A stretch of 64,000 bases of DNA from Pseudactinotalea terrae (GTDB lineage: Bacteria > Actinomycetota > Actinomycetes > Actinomycetales > Beutenbergiaceae), in assembly GCF_009733845.1 (NCBI RefSeq), contig NZ_WNXZ01000001.1, forward strand, positions 1,240,001 to 1,304,000, read 5' to 3'. How positions within the stretch are numbered: position 1 is the stretch's first letter; every line of letters starts with the position of its first letter. The position numbers and the translations under genes are program-made. This document shows, piece by piece, positions 40,597 through 50,072 of the stretch. The notes under the pieces were generated by a model. That model did not search any database and had not been told where the DNA came from. It saw only the letters and a program-made list of their open reading frames with translations.

Positions 40597-41562
40597 GTGG
40601 AGGTGACGATCCCGCCGGTGCTGACCCAGCCCGGTGGCGCGGGCTCGACGGAGGCCGGTGGCCTGTGGCTGGCTCGCGTGCCCGAGCTGGTCGAGCGAGC
40701 GGTGCAGCGGTGGCAGCTTCGGCTCGGCGAACCGTTCGGCGTCGGCACCGCGTCGTGGACCGCGCCTGGCACCACACCCGACGGCACCCCCGTGGTGCTC
40801 AAGATCAGCTTCCCCCACGACGAGGCCCGGTACGAGGCGATCGCGCTGGCGATGTGGCACGGCTCCGCCGCCGTGGAGCTCCTCGCCCATGAGGCGGAGG
40901 ACTGGGCGCTGCTGCTGCGGCGCGCGCATCCCGGCACCCCGCTGCTCGCGACACCTGGCACGCCGGAGCAGCACCTCGAGGCATGCCTCGGCGTGCTGGC
41001 CAACCTGCACCAGGCGCCGATCGCGAACGTCGGCGTGCCGATCCTGCGGGAGGTCGCCCAGCGCTGGTCCAGCATCGCTGCCGACAGGGCGGTGCGGTGG
41101 GCGGCCCTGCTCGCCGACCGCGAGAGCGTGGTCGACCGGGGCATCAGCCAGCTGCAGGCCTTCGCAGCCGACGACAGCGCCCCCACCAGGCTCCTGCACG
41201 GTGACCTGAACCCCGGCAACCTCATCCTTGACAACCCCGGCACCGCACACTGGCTCGCGATCGATCCCAAGCCGATGCTGGGCGATCCCTCGTACGAGCT
41301 GTGGCCGGTGCTGAGCCAGATCGACGACCCGTTCGCCTACCCGGACCCACGGGCCGTGCTGCTGCCGCGGCTCCTGCACGCGAGCGCCACGCTGGCCCTG
41401 CCGCCGCGCCGCGTGGCGCAGTGGGCGCTCGCGCGAACGGTCGAGTCGGTGCTCTGGCAGCTGGACACCTGGCCCACACCGGATCGTCAGGCCACGGCCC
41501 TCGCGTGGCTGGACGAGGCGCGGGTCTGGGCAGAGCTGGTCGACACGCTTCCGACCATGTGA
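40597..41562 (+). CDS. APH(6)/hydroxyurea-kinase-family phosphotransferase
   Basis: A 321-aa kinase-like protein related to streptomycin 6-phosphotransferases. The catalytic loop is LLHGDLNPGNLILDN with HGDxxxxN; IDPKPMLGDPSYELWPVL carries the metal-binding Asp. The N-lobe has GTPVVLKISFPHDEARYE. Chromosomal homologues often have no known resistance phenotype, so I do not claim one. GTG 40597 starts ten bases after trmL. Confidence 0.85.
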   Translation: MEVTIPPVLTQPGGAGSTEAGGLWLARVPELVERAVQRWQLRLGEPFGVGTASWTAPGTTPDGTPVVLKISFPHDEARYEAIALAMWHGSAAVELLAHEAEDWALLLRRAHPGTPLLATPGTPEQHLEACLGVLANLHQAPIANVGVPILREVAQRWSSIAADRAVRWAALLADRESVVDRGISQLQAFAADDSAPTRLLHGDLNPGNLILDNPGTAHWLAIDPKPMLGDPSYELWPVLSQIDDPFAYPDPRAVLLPRLLHASATLALPPRRVAQWALARTVESVLWQLDTWPTPDRQATALAWLDEARVWAELVDTLPTM

Positions 41563-41607
41563 GCGCGGATCGTTACCGGTCCGAGATCTTTGCGGCAGAC
41601 TGACACG

Positions 41608-42915
41608 ATGAAGATGCCGTCGATCCTGCGTCGCGCGTCGCGTGCCACGCCGAGCACGACGGCAATCCCGCAGCCGGACCAGGATCGCAGCGCCGCGCAC
41701 CGCCCCGTCATGATCCGGTCGTCGCGTGGCTCCACCCCGAGGGTCCGACGGCTGCCCGAGGGGCACATGCGGCTCGAGGAGAGCGGCGACGGCGCACCGC
41801 GCTGGATGCGCAAGGCCGCGGGCATCTCGTGGCGGCTGCTGGTCATCCTCGCCGTGGTGGTGGTGCTGGTCTACGCGACGGCGCGCATCCAGCTCGTGTT
41901 CGTGGCGGTCTTCCTGGCACTGGTGTTCTCCTCGGTGCTGCGCCCGCTGGTCAACCTGCTCTCCCGCTGGATTCCCCGTGGACTGGCGGTGGTGGCCTCC
42001 CTGCTCGCGGCGATCCTCGTGATGGGAGGCATCGTCACCTTCGTGGTGCAATCGGTCCGCGGGCAGTGGCAGAACCTCTCGGAGGAGTTCACCGCGGGCA
42101 TGCAGGACCTGCTCGGGCAGCTCGAGCACCTGCCGTTCGGGATGTCGGTCAGCGCCGACCAGCTCCGTGAGTGGTTCCAGCAGGGCGAGCAGTGGATCCA
42201 GGAGAATCAGGACACCCTGATCAACCGTGCTGCCACGGGCGCTGCCGAGGGGGCGGGCTCGTTGTTCGAGGTCTTTGCGATCCTTGCGCTGGCCACGTTC
42301 TGCACCGTGTTCTTCCTCGCGCGCGGCTCCCAGATGTGGGAGTGGTTCATCAACCAGCTGCCAGCGCGCGTCCGCGAGAAGTGGGTGATGGGCGGGGAGA
42401 TCGCCTGGTACACGTTCTCGGGATTCGCGCGGGGCACGGTGCTGGTGGCGCTCGCCGACGGCGCCCTCGCAGCCATCATCCTCAGCGTGCTGCAGGTGCC
42501 GCTGGCCGCGCCGTTGGCGGTGCTGGTCTTCATCGGCGCGTTCATCCCGCTCATCGGAGCACCGGCCGCGATGGTGGTCGCGATGATCGTCGCGCTCGCG
42601 ACGCAGGGTCCGCTGATCGCGGTCGTCGTCGGCATCGGGATCGCCCTGATCGGTCAGTTCGAGGGTCATGTGCTGACGCCGCTGATCATGGGCAAGCAGG
42701 TGCGTCTGCACCCGGTTGCCGTGGCCCTCTCGGTCACGTCGGGGACGCTGGTCGCCGGAGTGCTGGGCGCAGTGATCGTGGTCCCGATCGTCGCGGTGAT
42801 CTGGGCCGTCTACGCCAAGCTCCGCAACATCGACCCGCCCATGACCACCGACGAGATGTCAGCGATCAAGCAGAAGGTCATCACGGCCCGAGAACACCTG
42901 ACCTCCAAGGGCTGA
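41608..42915 (+). CDS. AI-2E family transporter
   Basis: A 435-aa membrane protein of the AI-2E (TqsA/PerM) superfamily. It has a basic N-terminal ~70 residues, then helices at ~75-95, 100-120, 130-150 and several in the C-terminal half. The conserved segments GQFEGHVLTPLIMGKQVRLHP and FIGAFIPLIGAP are clear. Substrate unknown; members include exporters and Na+/H+ antiporters. I prefer ATG 41608 over upstream codons. Confidence 0.9.
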   Translation: MKMPSILRRASRATPSTTAIPQPDQDRSAAHRPVMIRSSRGSTPRVRRLPEGHMRLEESGDGAPRWMRKAAGISWRLLVILAVVVVLVYATARIQLVFVAVFLALVFSSVLRPLVNLLSRWIPRGLAVVASLLAAILVMGGIVTFVVQSVRGQWQNLSEEFTAGMQDLLGQLEHLPFGMSVSADQLREWFQQGEQWIQENQDTLINRAATGAAEGAGSLFEVFAILALATFCTVFFLARGSQMWEWFINQLPARVREKWVMGGEIAWYTFSGFARGTVLVALADGALAAIILSVLQVPLAAPLAVLVFIGAFIPLIGAPAAMVVAMIVALATQGPLIAVVVGIGIALIGQFEGHVLTPLIMGKQVRLHPVAVALSVTSGTLVAGVLGAVIVVPIVAVIWAVYAKLRNIDPPMTTDEMSAIKQKVITAREHLTSKG

Positions 42916-42919
42916 GGCG

Positions 42920-43573
42920 ATGACGACGATCGCGCGCGCCACCTCCGCCCGCGGCGAGCTCGCGCTGTCCACGCGCGAGGGCGGGGCCATCGAGCTTCGC
43001 GTCAACGGCGTGTTCGTCATGGACACCGCCGAGACCACGAGCGAGAGAGCACTCGCCCGGGCGGCGCTCGACCGCGTCCCGCAGCCCCGGCGTGTGCTCA
43101 TCGGTGGACTGGGCCTGGGGTTCACGGCAGCGGAGGCGCTGGCGGACGAGCGCGTCGAGAGCCTCGACGTCGTCGAGATCGAGCAGGCGGTCGTCGACTG
43201 GATGGGCGACGGCACCATCCCGCACGGACCGGACCTGCTCGCAGACGCGCGGCTCACGGTCCATGTCCGAGACGTCCTCGAGCACCTGGCCCACACCGAG
43301 AAGGCGAGCTACGACGTCGTACTCCTCGATGTGGACAACGGGCCCGACCAGCTGGTGCACCTTCCCAACAGAGCGCTCTACGACCGCGGCGGGCTCGCGC
43401 TGGCGCGGCGTGCGCTGGCACCTGGTGGTGCGCTGGTGGTGTGGAGCGCGCACCCGGCGCCCGGTCTGGAGCGTGAGCTGCGGACCACGATCGGCACGCT
43501 GCGCACCCTGCGGGTGCCCGTGCGCCTCTCAGATCGTGACGAGGAGTACTGGGTCTACGTCGCGACGCGCTAA
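42920..43573 (+). CDS. Spermidine-synthase-like methyltransferase-fold protein
   Basis: A 217-aa Rossmann-fold protein: VLIGGLGLGFTAAEAL (nucleotide-binding loop), LDVVEIEQAVVDWM (ribose-binding acidic residue), YDVVLLDVDNGPDQLVH (catalytic-site Asp). It lacks the N-terminal beta domain of full spermidine synthases. Such short actinobacterial homologues have uncertain activity. It starts five bases after the transporter stop. Confidence 0.8.
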   Translation: MTTIARATSARGELALSTREGGAIELRVNGVFVMDTAETTSERALARAALDRVPQPRRVLIGGLGLGFTAAEALADERVESLDVVEIEQAVVDWMGDGTIPHGPDLLADARLTVHVRDVLEHLAHTEKASYDVVLLDVDNGPDQLVHLPNRALYDRGGLALARRALAPGGALVVWSAHPAPGLERELRTTIGTLRTLRVPVRLSDRDEEYWVYVATR

Positions 43574-43582
43574 TCTGCCTTC

Positions 43583-43642
43583 GTGATCAACCGTCGTTGG
43601 CGTTATTTCGTGGTGGCTCTGGAGGGGCCGACCGCGCACTGA
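43583..43642 (+). CDS. Aromatic leader peptide of the DAHP synthase gene
   Basis: GTG 43583 opens a 19-residue peptide, MINRRWRYFVVALEGPTAH, with consecutive-region Trp, Tyr and Phe codons. The encoded residues are exactly the three products of the aromatic pathway. Its 3' half forms the left arm of a 13-bp stem, so ribosome position on the W-x-Y-F codons could control folding. Typical of amino-acid attenuators. Confidence 0.75.
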   Translation: MINRRWRYFVVALEGPTAH

Positions 43643-43737
43643 CGCCACGCGACCTCCAGAGCCACCCCGGGCAGCGACCATCAGGTCCTGCCCGTTGCCA
43701 TGTCAGGCGGGCTCTGCACGGTCCGCCGGAAAGGACC
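43613..43737 (+). promoter_or_regulatory. Attenuator-like RNA structures upstream of aroF
   Basis: Three stems can be drawn. GTGGCTCTGGAGG (43613-43625) pairs perfectly with CCTCCAGAGCCAC (43653-43665). CGGGCAG (43668-43674) pairs with CTGCCCG (43688-43694). GGTCC pairs with GGACC (43720-43737), enclosing the AAGGA ribosome site of aroF. No T-run terminator is seen, so control may act on translation or by mutually exclusive folds. Confidence 0.65.
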
Positions 43738-43740
43738 GCC

Positions 43741-44832
43741 ATGTCCGTCTCAGAGCTGACCGAGCCCGACGTCCGCACCTCGGACCTGCACGTCTCCCAG
43801 ATCGAGCCCCTGCCGAGCCCCCGCGACCTGCTCGACGAGCTCCCCGCGGGCACGTCCGCGCTGCGTCACGTGGAGGAGTCGCGCGAGGCGGTACGGGCCG
43901 CCCTGCTGGCCCTCGACGAGCGGCTGCTGGTCGTCGTCGGGCCCTGCTCGATCCATGACACCGAGGCCGGGCTCGAGTACGCCGGCCGCCTGGCCGAGGT
44001 CGCCGAGCAGCTGGACGACCGGTTGCTCGTCGTGATGCGGACGTACTTCGAGAAGCCGCGCACCACGGTGGGCTGGAAGGGCCTGGTCAACGACCCTCAC
44101 CTGGACGGCAGCCACGACATCGCCACTGGGCTGCGGCGTGCGCGTGGGTTCCTTCGCGACGTGGTGGACCTGGGGCTGCCCACCTCGACCGAGTTCTTGG
44201 AGCCGATCAGCCCGCAGTACCTGGCCGACCTCATCAGCTGGGGCGCGATCGGGGCTCGGACGGCGGAGAGCCAGATCCATCGCCAGCTCGCCTCGGGGCT
44301 GTCGATGCCGATCGGGTTCAAGAACGGTACCGACGGCAGCCTGGACGTCGCGCTCGACGGCTGCACCGCCGCGGGGGCCGCGCAGTCGTTCCTCGGGATC
44401 GACGACGACGGCAGGGCCGCGCTGGTGCGCACCTCCGGCAACCCCGACACGCACGTGATCCTGCGGGGCTCGAGCACGGGGCCCAACTACGGCGCGGAGC
44501 ACGTGCAGGCGGCTGCCCAACGGTTGCGGGAGGCCGGCAGGGTGCCGCGGGTGATGGTCGATGCCAGTCACGGCAACAGCGGCAAGGACCATCTGCGGCA
44601 GCAGGTGGTGGCGCACGAGATCGCCGAGCAGGTGGCGGCCGAGCGTGCAGCGGGTGAGGTGGCGCTGGCCGGTGTGATGCTCGAGAGCTTCCTTGTGGGC
44701 GGTGCTCAGAAGCTGGACCCCCGACCCGGAGGTCCGACGCTGACGTACGGGCAGAGCGTCACCGATGCCTGCATGGCGTGGGACGCGACCGTCGAGGTGC
44801 TCGAGCACCTCGCCGCGGCCGTGGCAGGCTGA
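43741..44832 (+). CDS. aroF: 3-deoxy-7-phosphoheptulonate synthase, class I (DAHP synthase)
   Basis: The 363-aa enzyme condenses PEP and erythrose 4-phosphate, the first step to Trp, Tyr and Phe. Class I signatures are VVVGPCSIHD, RTYFEKPRTTVGWKGL, SQIHRQLASGLSMPIGFKNGT, VMVDASHGNS and ESFLVGG. Length fits AroF/AroG/AroH. I start at ATG 43741, behind AAGGA at 43731. A longer in-frame extension covers the leader and is rejected. Confidence 0.96.
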   Translation: MSVSELTEPDVRTSDLHVSQIEPLPSPRDLLDELPAGTSALRHVEESREAVRAALLALDERLLVVVGPCSIHDTEAGLEYAGRLAEVAEQLDDRLLVVMRTYFEKPRTTVGWKGLVNDPHLDGSHDIATGLRRARGFLRDVVDLGLPTSTEFLEPISPQYLADLISWGAIGARTAESQIHRQLASGLSMPIGFKNGTDGSLDVALDGCTAAGAAQSFLGIDDDGRAALVRTSGNPDTHVILRGSSTGPNYGAEHVQAAAQRLREAGRVPRVMVDASHGNSGKDHLRQQVVAHEIAEQVAAERAAGEVALAGVMLESFLVGGAQKLDPRPGGPTLTYGQSVTDACMAWDATVEVLEHLAAAVAG

Positions 44833-44836
44833 GGTG

Positions 44837-45346
44837 ATGAGCGATCACGGCGCCTCCCCGCCCACCCCACCACGCGCGGACCTCGACCGGGCTCCGGAGG
44901 TGGTCGCGACGATCGACCGCCGCGCTGCGGCGTTGCGTGCGGCGCCGCAGGATCCCGGCGCTATGGACGGCGTGTGGCGAGCCGTCTACGGCCTGGAGCA
45001 CTGGCTGTTCATCGCGCGAGGAGAGCCGCAGCGACCGACCGCGTACGCCATCGTGCACGAGCAGGGTCCGCTGGTGCTGGCCTTCACCACCGCGGCCCGC
45101 GCTCGGTCCGGCGGCATGGCGAACGGCTTGAGCGAGGACGAGGCCGGCCTCATCATGCAGGTGCCGCTTCCCGGTGCGATCGAGTGGGCCGCCTCGATGG
45201 CTGCGGGCGGCGTGACCGGGCTGGTCGTGGACTATGGCACGCTCGACCTCTTCGCGCCGATCGCGAACCTGCTGCCGATGCGCGATTGGATGGCGGCCAA
45301 CCCGGTCACCGGAAGTCGCGAGAACGGCTCGGCACCCGCAGGCTGA
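44837..45346 (+). CDS. SseB-like protein, function unknown
   Basis: A 169-aa protein starting at ATG 44837. The core VWRAVYGLEHWLFIARGEP, then PLVLAFTTAARA, GLIMQVPLPGAIEWAASMAAGGVTGLVVDYG, resembles SseB N-terminal-domain proteins. The match is moderate. Its last 41 bases overlap, convergently, the end of dnaE2. Confidence 0.6.
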   Translation: MSDHGASPPTPPRADLDRAPEVVATIDRRAAALRAAPQDPGAMDGVWRAVYGLEHWLFIARGEPQRPTAYAIVHEQGPLVLAFTTAARARSGGMANGLSEDEAGLIMQVPLPGAIEWAASMAAGGVTGLVVDYGTLDLFAPIANLLPMRDWMAANPVTGSRENGSAPAG

Positions 45347-48300
45347 GCGGCTCGATCCGTTCTGCCATGAGGTTGGTGACGCCGTCGGCGTGCTCCACGG
45401 TGCCTCTGATCACGAGCGCCGCGCTGCCACGAGCGACCTTCCGGTGCCGGCCCCACACGCCGGCTGAGCAGATGACGTTGAGCAGACCGGTCTCGTCCTC
45501 CAACGACAGGAACGTGACACCGCCGGCGGTGGCCGGTCGCTGCCGGTGCGTGACCACCCCGGCCACCCGGACCCGGGTGCCGTTGCCCGAGTGCGGCACT
45601 CTCTCGATCGTGAGCACCCCTGCGGTGTCGAGATCAGGGCGGAGGAACTGGGTGGGGAAGGAATCGGTCGACAACCCGGTGGCCCACACGTCGGCTACGG
45701 CCTGGGTGACGCCGTCCATCTCCGGCAGCTCGGGAACCTCCAGGCCCACAGCGGTGAACGGCAGCGGCTCCTGCACGTAGTCGCCGCGCCGGTGCCCACT
45801 CTCCCCTGCCAGCGCACCGGCCAACCACAGCGCCTTCCGCCGGCTGTGGTCGAAGCAGGAGAGCGCACCCGCAGTGGCGAGCGCCTCGAGCTGTGCGGCC
45901 GACAGGCCGACCCGCCGCGACAGGTCGGCGACGTCCACGAACGGTGACCGCTCCCGGGCGGCGACCAGCCGCTCGGCGGTCTTCTCCCCGATGCCCCGCA
46001 CAGGTGCGAGCCCGAGGCGGACGACCAGTCCGCCGTCGTCGGCCCGTTGCACGCAGGCCTGCACCTCCGAGATCGCGACATCCGCCCGCTCGACCCTGAC
46101 CCCGTGACGGGCGGCATCGGCGACCAGCGAGGCCGGCGAGTAGAACCCCATCGGCTGCGCGGCGAGCAGCCCGGCGTAGAAGGCCTCCGGGTGATGGACC
46201 TTCAACCAGGAGCTCGCGTAGACCAGGTAGGCGAACGAGAAGGCGTGCGACTCCGGGAAGCCGAAGTCGGCGAACGCCTTCAGCTTCTCGAAGATCTGCT
46301 CGCCGGTCTCGGTGTCGACGCCGCGATCGGCCATCCCGTCGAGAAGCCGTTGGTGGAGGGCTTCCATGCGTTCGACCGACCGCTTCGAGCCCATCGCCCG
46401 GCGCAGCTGATCGGCCTCGGCCGGCGTGAAACCGGCCACGTCGATCGCGATCTGCATCAGCTGCTCCTGGAACAGCGGCACCCCGAGGGTCTTGGAGAGC
46501 GCAGGCTCGAGCAGCGGGTGCGCGTAGGTGATGGGCTCACGCCCGTTCTTGCGGTTGATGAAGGGGTGCACGCTCTGCCCCTGGATCGGACCGGGGCGGA
46601 TGAGCGCGACCTCGACGACGATGTCGTAGAAGCAGCGCGGACGCAGGCGCGGCAGCGTGGCCATCTGGGCGCGGGACTCCACCTGGAACACGCCCACCGT
46701 GTCGGCGGCGCACAGCAGGTCGTAGACAGCCGGGTCTTCCTGCGGGATCGAGTGCAGGCCGACCTCGACGCCTTCGATGTCCTTCACCCACGTGAAGGCC
46801 AGCCGCAGCGCGGTCAGCATCCCCAGGCCGAGCAGGTCGAACTTGACCAGCCCGGCATCGGCGCAGTCGTCCTTGTCCCACTGCAGCACGGTGCGCCCGG
46901 GCATGGTGGCCCACTCGACCGGGCACACGTCGATGACCGGGCCCTCGCACAGCACCATGCCGCCCGAGTGGATGCCGAGGTGGCGCGGCAGCCGCAGCAT
47001 CTGCTCGGCCATGTCGACGACGTGGACCGGGATGTCGTCGGTGTCGCCCTCGGCTGCGGCATCGACGGCGGCGCTGGGCTCCCAGGGGCCGTCACGCCGC
47101 AGCTCGGTGGTCTTGCCCGCGCGCAACGTGCCCCAGCGCTCGATCCCCTTGGACCAGGCATCCTGCTGGCCGGCATCGAAGCCGAACGCCTTCGCCGCAT
47201 CCCGGATCGCGGATCGCGGCCGGTAGGAGATGACGTTCGCGACCTGCGCGGCGTGACGACGCCCGTACCGTTCGTAGACGAACTGGATCACCTCTTCTCG
47301 ACGGCGGGACTCGATGTCGATGTCGATGTCCGGGTAGCCCTTGCGCCCCTCGGAGAGGAAGCGCTCGAACAGCAGCCGGTGCTGCACGGCGTCGACCGCG
47401 GTGATGCCGAGCGCGAAGCAGACGGCCGAGTTCGCCGCGCTCCCCCGCCCCTGGCAGAGGATGCCGTTGCGGCGGCAGAAGTCGACGATCTCGTGGACGA
47501 TGAGGAAGTAGCCAGGGAATCCGAGCCGCTCGATGATGCCGAGCTCGTGCTCGAGCATCGCGTACGCGCCTGGCTGCCGCTCGGCGTCGCGTGGCCCGTA
47601 TCGCTCGGCGGCCCCGACCTCGGTGAGATGACGCAACCAGGAGGCCTCGGTGTGCCCGGGTGGGATGGGGTGCGGCGGCAGGTTCGGAGCCACGAGCGTG
47701 AGGTCGAAGGCGCACTGGTCGGCGATCTCGAGGCCGGCGGTGAGCAGCTGCGGGTGCCGCCGGTGCACGTGCGCCATCTCCAGCGGTGACCGGATGTGGT
47801 TGGCGGTGGGCGGGAGCCAGCCGTCGAGCTGGTCGAGGCTGGTGCGGGCGCCGACGGCTGCGAGAGTGTCGGCGAGCGGCTGGTCCCGCGGCGAGGCGCA
47901 GTGGACGTTCCCCGTGGCCACGGCCACCACCCCGGCCGCGTGCGCCAGGTCGACGAGCACCTGGCTCCGGGCGGCATCCAGGGGTGCGCCGCGGTCGGTG
48001 ACCTCCACGGCCACGTTGTCCCGACCGAACGCCTTGATCAGCAGCTCGAGCTCGGCGCGCGCCGCGGCAGGGTCCCAGACACCGGGGCTCGGCTCGAGCG
48101 CACGCCGCACGGCGCCCTGCCGGCATCCGGTGAGCACCACCCACTGGCCGCCGGCGTGCTCGGCCAGCTCGTCCAGACGGTAGTCGGCCTCGCCCTTCGT
48201 GCCGGTCGCGAGGTGTGCGGTGGCGATCGCGCGTGACAGCCGCCGGTACCCCTCGGGACCGCGTGCGAGCACAACCAGGTGCTGATCGGGGAGGCTGAGC

Positions 48301-48521
48301 TCGGACCCAAAGATGCTGGGCAGCCCCAGACCACGCGCGGCTTCGGCGAACCGGACCACGCCGTAGTAGCCGTCATGGTCCGTGAGCGCCAGCGCAGACA
48401 GCCCGCGGCCCACGGCCTCGACCACCAGCTCCTCGGGCTGGCTCGCGCCGTCGAGGAAGCTGAACGAGGAGTGCGCGTGCAGCTCGGCGTACGCGGGTGA
48501 GCCCGCGTTCACGCCGCCCAT
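45306..48521 (-). CDS. dnaE2: Error-prone DNA polymerase DnaE2 (ImuC)
   Basis: The 1,071-aa C-family polymerase has an N-terminal PHP domain (ELHAHSSFSFLDGAS, LALTDHDGYYG), then palm motifs (CQGRGSAANSAVCFALGIT; PDIDIDIESRRREEVIQFV), the tau-linked thumb, HhH (GIGEKTAERL) and a C-terminal OB fold. It performs damage-induced mutagenesis with ImuA' and ImuB, whose genes lie at 61.8-64 kb. Its start overlaps the DUF222-HNH gene by 13 bases, so it likely shares that gene's LexA-controlled promoter. Confidence 0.96.
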   Translation of the reverse strand: MGGVNAGSPAYAELHAHSSFSFLDGASQPEELVVEAVGRGLSALALTDHDGYYGVVRFAEAARGLGLPSIFGSELSLPDQHLVVLARGPEGYRRLSRAIATAHLATGTKGEADYRLDELAEHAGGQWVVLTGCRQGAVRRALEPSPGVWDPAAARAELELLIKAFGRDNVAVEVTDRGAPLDAARSQVLVDLAHAAGVVAVATGNVHCASPRDQPLADTLAAVGARTSLDQLDGWLPPTANHIRSPLEMAHVHRRHPQLLTAGLEIADQCAFDLTLVAPNLPPHPIPPGHTEASWLRHLTEVGAAERYGPRDAERQPGAYAMLEHELGIIERLGFPGYFLIVHEIVDFCRRNGILCQGRGSAANSAVCFALGITAVDAVQHRLLFERFLSEGRKGYPDIDIDIESRRREEVIQFVYERYGRRHAAQVANVISYRPRSAIRDAAKAFGFDAGQQDAWSKGIERWGTLRAGKTTELRRDGPWEPSAAVDAAAEGDTDDIPVHVVDMAEQMLRLPRHLGIHSGGMVLCEGPVIDVCPVEWATMPGRTVLQWDKDDCADAGLVKFDLLGLGMLTALRLAFTWVKDIEGVEVGLHSIPQEDPAVYDLLCAADTVGVFQVESRAQMATLPRLRPRCFYDIVVEVALIRPGPIQGQSVHPFINRKNGREPITYAHPLLEPALSKTLGVPLFQEQLMQIAIDVAGFTPAEADQLRRAMGSKRSVERMEALHQRLLDGMADRGVDTETGEQIFEKLKAFADFGFPESHAFSFAYLVYASSWLKVHHPEAFYAGLLAAQPMGFYSPASLVADAARHGVRVERADVAISEVQACVQRADDGGLVVRLGLAPVRGIGEKTAERLVAARERSPFVDVADLSRRVGLSAAQLEALATAGALSCFDHSRRKALWLAGALAGESGHRRGDYVQEPLPFTAVGLEVPELPEMDGVTQAVADVWATGLSTDSFPTQFLRPDLDTAGVLTIERVPHSGNGTRVRVAGVVTHRQRPATAGGVTFLSLEDETGLLNVICSAGVWGRHRKVARGSAALVIRGTVEHADGVTNLMAERIEPLSLRVPSRSRDFR

Positions 48522-50032
48522 CCGGCCAGCACCTCGGCCAGCGCGAACTCACCGGGCGACGGATCCTCGCGCGCGTCGATCTCGACGGCCGCGGATCTGA
48601 ACGGATCGCGTAGCCGACGTGCACGCTCCCGCCCGGTCCCAGCACCGACATCACCGCCGGGCAGCGGTGGCGCCGCACTGACGTACCGATGACCGCTCGG
48701 TGTTCGCGTGGTGACCGTATGTCGCTGGAGAACCCCTCGATCCTCGCTGTGCGGACGCATCGCCCACCCAGGCGCCTGCTTCGCGTAGTTGTGCCCCTCG
48801 CAGGTCGACTGCAGATCGGTTGCCGAGCTGGGGCCGCCGGCCGCCCAGGGGACCACATGGTCGCTGTGCCTGGCCGGCGCATCGCACCAGGGCACACGAC
48901 AGGTGCTGGCATCGCGCAGATCGATGAACTCGCGCAGCCCCTTCGGCACCTTCCTTCGACGGGAGTCCATCGCGACCAACGATCCGCTGTCAGGTGCGCG
49001 GTACAGCCGACGCACCCAGGCACCGGCGCCGCGACCGGCGTCACCCACCAGCTCTCGGGCGACCGCTGCAGGCACCGGGCCGTAGCCGGGAACCTCGGCA
49101 GGTTCGGCATCGCCGTGGAACAGCGCGGCATCGGTCATCACGAGGTTGACCAGTACCGGCGGGGCGGTTCCCTCATGCTGGCCAGTGACACCGGCGATCA
49201 GTGCATCGGCCATCACCTGGCCGCGAGCGCGTGGGTCGCCGCTGCTTCGAGCCGAGTCGGCATGCTTGCTCAGCGCGGCGAACGCGGCGACGCCCTGCGC
49301 AGCCGGGACCAGCGCGGTCAGGTACGCCATGGTGTCGGGGGCAGGGCGCAGCGTGACCCGGCGCTCCGCCTCCGCACGGGATCGGCGCTCGACGACGGCC
49401 GCGGCGTTCTCCCGCGCGCACCATCCTCGTGCGATGTTTCCCACCTGGCGGTCACCGAGACCGGCGAGCACCTCGGGGTTGGCGCACAGATCGTTGTCCA
49501 GGCGTGCCCTGTCCTCGCGCGGCAGGCATGCCGACTCCTTGACGAGCAACATCGAGCGCCACGGCGAGAGACGCCCGGTGGCGAGTGCGTGCAAGGTGTG
49601 GGGCATCTCGAGGCAGAGCGCCTTGCTGAAGCCCATCAGCGTGCGCCCGCGCACGAGGGACGTGCGGGCGGCGAGCGCGACCTCAGCGGCAACGCCGCGG
49701 CCGCGCTGGTCCGCCTTCGTGCCCGCCTCGCCCTCCTGGGCTCGTCGGGTCCGGTCGAGCTCGACCACGGCTCGGGCCTGCAGCGCAGCTGCGGCCGAGG
49801 TGACGTCCTCCAACGCCGAGATCAGGTCAACCAGTGCCGCGGTGGGATCGGCATCGGGTTCGAGCCAGGACTGCCGCACACCTGCGACCGCTGCGGAACC
49901 GAACGCGTGCGCCTGTGCCCGCGCCGCCAGCAGCAGCTCGGCGACCTCGGCCTCACGAGAGCCGAGTCGGACCCGCGAGAGGGTAGCCGCCGACCCGTTG
50001 GTCACGCCGTCACCTATCCTCTCGCCATCCAT
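48509..50032 (-). CDS. DUF222/HNH endonuclease-like protein (13E12 type)
   Basis: A 507-aa protein of the actinobacterial DUF222 family. It has a large helical N-terminal domain, then the C-terminal HNH motif: CRVPWCDAPARHSDHVVPWAAGG, STCEGHNYAKQ (Cys pair, catalytic His-Asp-His, Asn). Nuclease activity is presumed. I choose ATG 50032 because GAAGGAG lies five bases upstream; ATG 50053 is the alternative. A perfect LexA-type palindrome sits 41 bases before the start. Confidence 0.9.
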   Translation of the reverse strand: MDGERIGDGVTNGSAATLSRVRLGSREAEVAELLLAARAQAHAFGSAAVAGVRQSWLEPDADPTAALVDLISALEDVTSAAAALQARAVVELDRTRRAQEGEAGTKADQRGRGVAAEVALAARTSLVRGRTLMGFSKALCLEMPHTLHALATGRLSPWRSMLLVKESACLPREDRARLDNDLCANPEVLAGLGDRQVGNIARGWCARENAAAVVERRSRAEAERRVTLRPAPDTMAYLTALVPAAQGVAAFAALSKHADSARSSGDPRARGQVMADALIAGVTGQHEGTAPPVLVNLVMTDAALFHGDAEPAEVPGYGPVPAAVARELVGDAGRGAGAWVRRLYRAPDSGSLVAMDSRRRKVPKGLREFIDLRDASTCRVPWCDAPARHSDHVVPWAAGGPSSATDLQSTCEGHNYAKQAPGWAMRPHSEDRGVLQRHTVTTRTPSGHRYVSAAPPLPGGDVGAGTGRERARRLRDPFRSAAVEIDAREDPSPGEFALAEVLAGWAA

Positions 50033-50072
50033 GGATTCTCCTTCGACCCGCATCGCCGACCGCCTCAGCTTT

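Noticed and set aside
40102-42711. 869-codon minus-strand open frame
   Set aside because: His/Arg/Glu-rich shadow of trmL, the kinase and the AI-2E transporter, all clearly coded on the plus strand.
46047-47789. 580-codon plus-strand open frame inside dnaE2
   Set aside because: Antisense to conserved polymerase motifs; composition typical of an antisense frame.
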